DNA of 64,000 nucleotides from Sulfobacillus thermosulfidooxidans (lineage in GTDB: Bacteria > Bacillota > Sulfobacillia > Sulfobacillales > Sulfobacillaceae): NCBI RefSeq assembly GCF_001280565.1, contig NZ_LGRO01000001.1, positions 2,232,001-2,296,000 of the forward strand, read 5' to 3'. How positions within the stretch are numbered: position 1 is the stretch's first letter; each line of letters begins with the position of its first letter. Of the stretch, positions 59,162 to 64,000 are shown piece by piece. The position numbers and the translations under genes are program-made. Under the pieces are notes generated by a model. That model was not told the origin of the DNA. It saw nothing but the letters and a program-made list of their open reading frames with translations, and searched no databases.

Positions 59162-60354
59162 TGGTGGATTTGGTAATCCGTGGGGCCCGGGTTCTCTCTC
59201 CGGCCAATGGCCTTGATATGGTAACAGATGTCAGTGTGACGGGCACGCGCATTGAGCATGTCGGTCCATTCGAACAGGGGAATACCGCCAGAGAAGAAAT
59301 TGATGGCAGAGGTTATCTACTAAGTCCCGGTTTTATCGATTTTCATGTTCATGGTTTTGCCTATTTTACCGATTACGGTACCTACCCAGATGACGTCGGT
59401 GTGCGCTCGGGGGTGACGACAGTTGTCGATCAAGGAAGTGCGGGATATTTAACTTTTCCCGCCTTCCACGAATTTATGGTGAAACATAGTGCGACCCGGG
59501 TGTTGTCCTATTTAAATATCGGGGCAGTTGGCACGATTAAAGGCAGCATGTTACCGCCCTTACATGGGCCAGATACCGTGGATGTGGGGGCTGTGGTTGA
59601 GACGATCGCCAAATATCCCCACATTATTAAAGGGATTAAAACCCATGCTGAAATGGGCGGAGTTGCCCGGTGGGGTTTTCGTGTTTTGCAAAAAGCCAAA
59701 GAGGCGGCCAAAAATGCGGGCGTACCCTGCTATGTTCATACGGGGAAACTGATTCCAGCCGAAGGGTTCGAGTTGCCGGATCCTGATACCATTTTGCCCC
59801 AAGCTTTGGAATACCTCGAACCCGGGGATATTCTGACCCACTGTTTTACGGGACATCCAGGGGGCATTGTGAAAACGACGGGTGAGGTACACGAATCCGT
59901 GAGACAAGCTACTCAAGATGGTGTGTATTTAGATGTGGGCTACGGGGAGCATTTCTCCTTTGCCATCGCTCAAAAAGTCTTAGACCAGGGCGTAATGCCT
60001 TATCTCGTCAGTAGCGATGTCCACGCGCTATTTAATCGGCCTCACAGTTTACAAGCGACCTATGGCCTTTTCAGCGCGTTATCTCACTTGCTGGCTTTAG
60101 GACTTCCTCTAAACGATTTGATTGCCATGGTCACCGATCATCCCGCCAAGATTTTAGGGCTAGATCAGGAAGTGGGCCGGATTGAGGCGGGATATCAAGC
60201 TGATTTGACCTTATTTCGCTTGGAAACGGGATCATTCACGTTTCGGGATCGCTTTGGGGTCAGTGTACCAGCCACAAAGAGACTCGTGCCAGAATTGACG
60301 ATACGGCAAGGGGTTCGCTATCCGGTTCAGGTCATGGAGGAATCGGAGGTGTGA
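59161..60354 (+). CDS. amidohydrolase/deacetylase-type metallohydrolase
   Basis: Binuclear amidohydrolase-superfamily enzyme of the EF_0837/AHA_3915 type, related to dihydroorotase and hydantoinase. DLVIRGARVLSPANGLDMVT forms the N-terminal beta domain; metal ligands are HVH in IDFHVHGF, the carboxylated Lys in IKTHAEMGG, His in CYVHTGK, His in LTHCFTGH and Asp in VSSDVHA. 397 residues. Translationally coupled to the permease. It likely opens or deacylates the imported amide; the actual substrate is unknown. Confidence 0.85.
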   Translation: MVDLVIRGARVLSPANGLDMVTDVSVTGTRIEHVGPFEQGNTAREEIDGRGYLLSPGFIDFHVHGFAYFTDYGTYPDDVGVRSGVTTVVDQGSAGYLTFPAFHEFMVKHSATRVLSYLNIGAVGTIKGSMLPPLHGPDTVDVGAVVETIAKYPHIIKGIKTHAEMGGVARWGFRVLQKAKEAAKNAGVPCYVHTGKLIPAEGFELPDPDTILPQALEYLEPGDILTHCFTGHPGGIVKTTGEVHESVRQATQDGVYLDVGYGEHFSFAIAQKVLDQGVMPYLVSSDVHALFNRPHSLQATYGLFSALSHLLALGLPLNDLIAMVTDHPAKILGLDQEVGRIEAGYQADLTLFRLETGSFTFRDRFGVSVPATKRLVPELTIRQGVRYPVQVMEESEV

Positions 60355-60361
60355 AAGGAAA

Positions 60362-61525
60362 ATGCGCGTGATTAAGAGTCAGGATTTGACTCCCCGGCTT
60401 GTGGGGGTGATCCAGGCGAAAGATATCGTGCCCTATGAGTGCCCTTGGCTGCTTCATCCAGGTCCCCCCTTACCGCATTCGTTGGATAGCCTTTATCCTG
60501 CACAACAAAAAACACTGAAGGCCTTGATGGCATGGGAACATTGGCCGGATGATACGGGGTTGAAACACTCTCTTCGGGTGTTTCCTACGCAAGATTTTCA
60601 TGTCGCAGCGCCTTTAGTGGGATGGGTTTCACCATCAATGTTGTTGTGGGTTGTCGAAGATCCCATTACCCATTTTAAGGGGTATGCTCCGATAAACGAA
60701 GGTACGGGTCCTAGTCTTCGAATGGGTGAGGTATCTTCTGCGATCTTAGACCGCCAAGATTGGCTCAACCAGGTTTTTGCCCCAGTGATGACAGAACTTT
60801 TGCATGTACTCGATATTCAACTCTGGCCGATTATCCAACAAGCCCTGTATATGGGCGATGAACTGCATATGCGCTCGGTGGCTGCGTCCTTTGTGTTTCA
60901 AAATCTCTTAATGCGTCCCTTGTTGACATCGGGACGGTTTGGCGCTTTAAGCCTCACCGATCAAATGATGTTCTTTCAGGTTTTATGGGGAAATCCACTC
61001 GCCTTTTTGAACATTGTTATGGCGATGAGCCAAATTTATTTCCAGCACTGGGCGGAGCAGAAGTTTCCGTCCAACATGATTATAGCTATCGGCGCCAATG
61101 GATTTGCCTGGGGCTATCGGTGTCACGATGATCCGGACCATTGGCAGCTTGTTCCCGCCCCGTTGGCCAGACCGGGACGTCCGATTGGTCGATCTTTTCT
61201 ACCCATTATTGGGGATAGTTTTGTGTGCGAAGTGATGGGATTTGGTGGGCAGATTATTCACAATGCGCCCGCACTTTGGCAAGATATCGGCTATGTTCCG
61301 CCTCTTTCCCCATCCGAATTTTTTCGGTCTCCCTTGTGTGCTCAAGACCTTCCGGTTGTTTTAGCCGGCGATGAGGCGCCCCTGCGGGGCGGCGCCTGTC
61401 CTTCGGATTTGCCGCATATGGCATTTGATACAGCCTGCGTGGGCATCGAGGGCGGATTTTTAGGGGCAGGACGCGTGGGGGGGAGTCCCTGGTACCGATC
61501 GAAGCGGGATGAATGTTATGGCTAA
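60362..61525 (+). CDS. DUF1116 (AllG/YlbE-like) protein
   Basis: 387 residues resembling DUF1116 proteins, recently linked to oxamate carbamoyltransferase (AllG with FdrA and AllH) in allantoin breakdown. Recognised by MGDELHMRSVAASFVFQNLL, AIGANGFAWGYR, the QVLWGNPLAFLNIVMAMSQI helix and GDSFVCEVMGFGG. No FdrA or AllH gene is next to it here, so either the partners are beyond the window or the protein has another job. ATG 60362 (AAAGG very close) or GTG 60368. The end overlaps the next gene by 8 nt. Confidence 0.75.
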   Translation: MRVIKSQDLTPRLVGVIQAKDIVPYECPWLLHPGPPLPHSLDSLYPAQQKTLKALMAWEHWPDDTGLKHSLRVFPTQDFHVAAPLVGWVSPSMLLWVVEDPITHFKGYAPINEGTGPSLRMGEVSSAILDRQDWLNQVFAPVMTELLHVLDIQLWPIIQQALYMGDELHMRSVAASFVFQNLLMRPLLTSGRFGALSLTDQMMFFQVLWGNPLAFLNIVMAMSQIYFQHWAEQKFPSNMIIAIGANGFAWGYRCHDDPDHWQLVPAPLARPGRPIGRSFLPIIGDSFVCEVMGFGGQIIHNAPALWQDIGYVPPLSPSEFFRSPLCAQDLPVVLAGDEAPLRGGACPSDLPHMAFDTACVGIEGGFLGAGRVGGSPWYRSKRDECYG

Positions 61526-63134
61526 TTATGCCGATTATCTATTGATGTGGCTAGGAAGGCAGGGGGTTTCCCGGATTTTTGGAAATCCAGGAACGACGGA
61601 ACTTCCGCTCATTGAGGCCTTAGCGCGGCAGTCCAAGATTGAATATGTTTTAGGCATTCATGAAACCGCCGTGTGTGCCATGGCGGATGGACTAGCCCGG
61701 CTTACCCGCACTATTCAGGTTGTGTCACTCCATGCGGCCCCGGGATTAGCCAATGCCGAAGCCATGATTTACAATGCCGCTTTTAGCCATAGCCCGCTAC
61801 TATTATTGATTGGTCAGCAAGATACCCGTCTACGTTATGAGCGACCTTTTCTTGGCGCCGATCTGAAGGACATGATAAAGCCTTTAGTTGTCGATGTGTG
61901 GGATATTACCGAGCCTGATCATCTTCTGCGTTCCTTGCGACAAGCCTGGGCACGCCTACAGGTGGAACCTTCAGGACCGGTTGCTTTGATCCTTCCCATG
62001 AATATTTTGTCCGAACCCGTTGCAATCCATGACGACCCGTTATGGCAAGCTCCCGTTCTCCCGCTGAGGACCGGGAGTCCGCCGAGTCAAGAGATTATCG
62101 AGGAGTTTCTCTCCCTCTTAGTTAGTCCTTGGCCCAAGGCACTGGTGGTTGGAGATAGGGCCGTGCAAAATCCCGAGGTGTTAGCCGATCTTGCTCGGAT
62201 CGCGCATTACGGGCATTGCGATGTATTTAGTGAGCCCTTTGCGACTCAGCTAACCTTCTTACCTTGGGCTGATCCCTGCTATCAGGGACGTCTTCCCCGT
62301 GCGGAAGCTGAACTGAGCCAATGCTTGTCGCCGTACCGTCACATTATCGGATTAGGTACCGAAATGTTTCGCGTCTTTACCCGCGGTAAGGAGCACCTGC
62401 CATGGTGGGATCAGGCGATAATCACTCAAGTGGACAGCGACGTGCGCTATTTTCATTATGCTCCGGGCACCACGAGTGTTCTCACTTCATTAGACGCGTT
62501 CATTTCCGCTGTCCGGAAACATCTTCCTGATAACCTAACGCATGAAGCGCCCGCGGTTTCAGGCGGTTTGGAACGTCCCCAAAATGGGAACGGGGAGAGA
62601 AATGACGAGCGAGAACAATTTTGGTCCACTTTAGCATCGTGGATTTCTCCTGACATGATTGTCGTGGATGAAAGTATCTCCGCGCAAAATGCGCTTTTGC
62701 GCCATCTTCAGCGCCGAGAGCCGAAAACCTATTATGCCCAGGCCGGAGGTTCACTGGGCTGGGGCATCGGCGCGGCGGTGGGGATGTGTTTTGACCAGGA
62801 AAAGCCGGTCATCGCCATTGTGGGCGACGGAAGTGCGCTATTCGGTCTATATGCCTTATGGACTGCAGCTCAATACCAATTACCGGTGCGGATATTAATC
62901 TATGATAACCACGGCTACCAAATTCTTAAAGATCAGCTGCCAGACAATCCCAGAGCTCATAGCTTGCTCGATATCCGCGGGCCCACAATTCATTGGCAGC
63001 CGCTTTTGACAGGGTTATCCTGTTCCGTTTTCGAATCTGAACTTCCGGGAAACCCCTGGGAATTCGCACAGATTTGGCAGCAATTTATCAGTCAAACAGG
63101 ACCCAGTGTATGGGTTGTTCATGAAAAAATCTGA
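61518..63134 (+). CDS. ThDP-dependent decarboxylase (benzoylformate decarboxylase-like)
   Basis: Thiamine-diphosphate enzyme of the pyruvate decarboxylase/acetolactate synthase superfamily, 538 residues. IFGNPGTTELPLIEAL, the ThDP-activating Glu in GIHETAVCAMADG, and the ThDP/Mg motif from GDGSALFGLY to YDNHGYQ are visible. The overall sequence is nearest to MdlC-like 2-oxoacid decarboxylases (oxalyl, glyoxylate or benzoylformate types). ATG 61518 (MANYADYLL) is preferred to ATG 61509 on SD spacing. It could process a 2-oxoacid released in the upstream pathway. Confidence 0.87.
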   Translation: MANYADYLLMWLGRQGVSRIFGNPGTTELPLIEALARQSKIEYVLGIHETAVCAMADGLARLTRTIQVVSLHAAPGLANAEAMIYNAAFSHSPLLLLIGQQDTRLRYERPFLGADLKDMIKPLVVDVWDITEPDHLLRSLRQAWARLQVEPSGPVALILPMNILSEPVAIHDDPLWQAPVLPLRTGSPPSQEIIEEFLSLLVSPWPKALVVGDRAVQNPEVLADLARIAHYGHCDVFSEPFATQLTFLPWADPCYQGRLPRAEAELSQCLSPYRHIIGLGTEMFRVFTRGKEHLPWWDQAIITQVDSDVRYFHYAPGTTSVLTSLDAFISAVRKHLPDNLTHEAPAVSGGLERPQNGNGERNDEREQFWSTLASWISPDMIVVDESISAQNALLRHLQRREPKTYYAQAGGSLGWGIGAAVGMCFDQEKPVIAIVGDGSALFGLYALWTAAQYQLPVRILIYDNHGYQILKDQLPDNPRAHSLLDIRGPTIHWQPLLTGLSCSVFESELPGNPWEFAQIWQQFISQTGPSVWVVHEKI

Positions 63135-63155
63135 TGGGTTTTTGAGGTGATTTCT

Positions 63156-64000
63156 TTGTATCCCTATCCTTTTGAATATTTCCGCCCGGAAACACTGGAA
63201 GACGCGTTGGGTTTGGCTCAAGTGGATGGTATGAAGTTTTTGGCAGGTGGACAAAGTTTGATACCTCTTCTGAATTTGCATGTGGCCGAAATAAAAGGAG
63301 TCATTGATCTCAAGCAGGTAGCCCCCCATTTAAAGTTTTTTGAATGGGAACAAGATCAGGTGGTTCTCGGTTCGTTTTTAACTCATGAGGAACTTCAGCA
63401 CTCGAGCCTGTTGGGCCGGCGTTGTCCGTTATTTCTCATGGCTGCATCGCATATTGGCCATCCCCGTATCCGCCAAAGAGGAACCTTAGGCGGCAGCATT
63501 GCCCATGCCGATCCGTTGGCAGAATGGATTTTGGTCATGACCCTTTTAGATGCCCAGGTTATTCTGACGTCTTCCAAAGGACGGCGCAAAATTTCCTTTC
63601 AGCAGTACCTGTTGGGGCCAATGATGACCGCAATGGATCCAGATGAACTGATTGAAGCCGTGGAGATTTCCCTACCCGAGGCGGCAAGTTACGGGTTCGT
63701 TGAAGTGTCTAGACGGCCAGGTGATTATGCCTTGGTCGCGGCCGGAGTGTCTGTGCTGTGGGATCAGGACCGTATTGCCAAGACGTCTATTGCTGTAAGC
63801 GGCGTATCAGACGTACCGCTCACCTTCCCCGCTATAGCCATGACCATGTGTCACGAATACCCATCGCTAGCACTCATCCATGACGTCAAACGGGCCATTG
63901 AAGCTGCGGTAGACCCGCCTTCCGATATCTTGGCGGATGCATCCTACCGCCGGCATCTGGCAGGAACATTGGTCGCAAGAGCATTACGTCAAGCTTTTGA
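63156..64000 (+). CDS. FAD-binding subunit of a molybdenum hydroxylase (CoxM/XdhB type), partial
   Basis: Medium subunit of a xanthine-dehydrogenase/CO-dehydrogenase-like enzyme, cut by the window end. FAD motifs are present: KFLAGGQSLIPLLNLH (AGGQSL) near residue 30-45 and RGTLGGSIAHADPLAEW (T-x-GGS-x-A-x-A-D-P) near 108-124. The start is TTG 63156, 5 nt after GAGGTGA; the frame stays open to 64000. The Fe-S and molybdopterin subunits should follow. In this operon purine or heterocycle hydroxylation is the most likely role. Confidence 0.9.
   Translation, partial: MYPYPFEYFRPETLEDALGLAQVDGMKFLAGGQSLIPLLNLHVAEIKGVIDLKQVAPHLKFFEWEQDQVVLGSFLTHEELQHSSLLGRRCPLFLMAASHIGHPRIRQRGTLGGSIAHADPLAEWILVMTLLDAQVILTSSKGRRKISFQQYLLGPMMTAMDPDELIEAVEISLPEAASYGFVEVSRRPGDYALVAAGVSVLWDQDRIAKTSIAVSGVSDVPLTFPAIAMTMCHEYPSLALIHDVKRAIEAAVDPPSDILADASYRRHLAGTLVARALRQAF

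Noticed and set aside
1-64000. CRISPR arrays, rRNA and tRNA genes
   Set aside because: Read for on both strands; no spaced direct repeats or conserved RNA gene cores were seen.

Overview
The window looks like chromosomal DNA of a moderately thermophilic, acidophilic Firmicute of the Sulfobacillus type. This is inference: near-even base composition by eye, frequent TTG and GTG starts behind strong Shine-Dalgarno (SD) sequences, two copper/heavy-metal ATPase operons, arsenate reductase, maltodextrin uptake and CsoR/MerR/ArsR metal sensors. No rRNA, tRNA or CRISPR array was seen.

Layout. 1-2.4 kb: gene-poor, eroded DNA with two small hypothetical genes and a possible integrase remnant. 2.4-7.4 kb: rmuC, an ABC exporter, a UppP-like phosphatase and a small membrane protein. 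7.4-11.6 kb: an IS200/IS605 element with a decayed tnpA and a TnpB nuclease gene split cleanly by an IS66 element with intact terminal repeats and a perfect 8-bp target duplication. 11.6-17.5 kb: an acetyltransferase, a hypothetical gene, a long intergenic stretch rich in DnaA-box-like sites, a sortase with its apparent substrate, and an orphan DNA methyltransferase. 17.6-23.7 kb: a maltodextrin operon (binding protein, two permeases, LacI regulator, GH13 hydrolase) with a LacI/CcpA-type operator in its leader. 23.7-32 kb: a surface-polysaccharide/adhesin cluster with two links to cyclic di-GMP: a c-di-GMP-I riboswitch with terminator before a secreted IPT-repeat protein, and a glycosyltransferase carrying MshEN-type c-di-GMP motifs. 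32-42.7 kb: a two-component system, a PepSY-like protein, a very large secreted PQQ-type beta-propeller, LMW arsenate reductase, an acyl-CoA ligase and two regulators.

43-53 kb holds the most unusual locus. A glycine reductase selenoprotein-B family gene is interrupted by one in-frame UGA exactly where the family has its redox Cys/Sec (U-P-V-C-H-Q), with a bacterial SECIS-like hairpin at the right distance. Beside it lie a MerR regulator and a HMA protein + P1B-ATPase operon driven by a MerR-type long-spacer promoter. That ATPase has YPC in place of CPC. A classical csoR-copA-YHS operon follows, with a CsoR operator.

53.3-56 kb: a biotin operon, bioF-bioW, followed by a haem-oxygenase-fold diiron oxidase-like gene that may supply the pimelate precursor. 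57.6-64 kb: an apparent nucleobase/cyclic-amide catabolic operon (NCS1 permease, deacetylase-type amidohydrolase, DUF1116 protein, ThDP-dependent decarboxylase, and the FAD subunit of a molybdenum hydroxylase that runs off the window).
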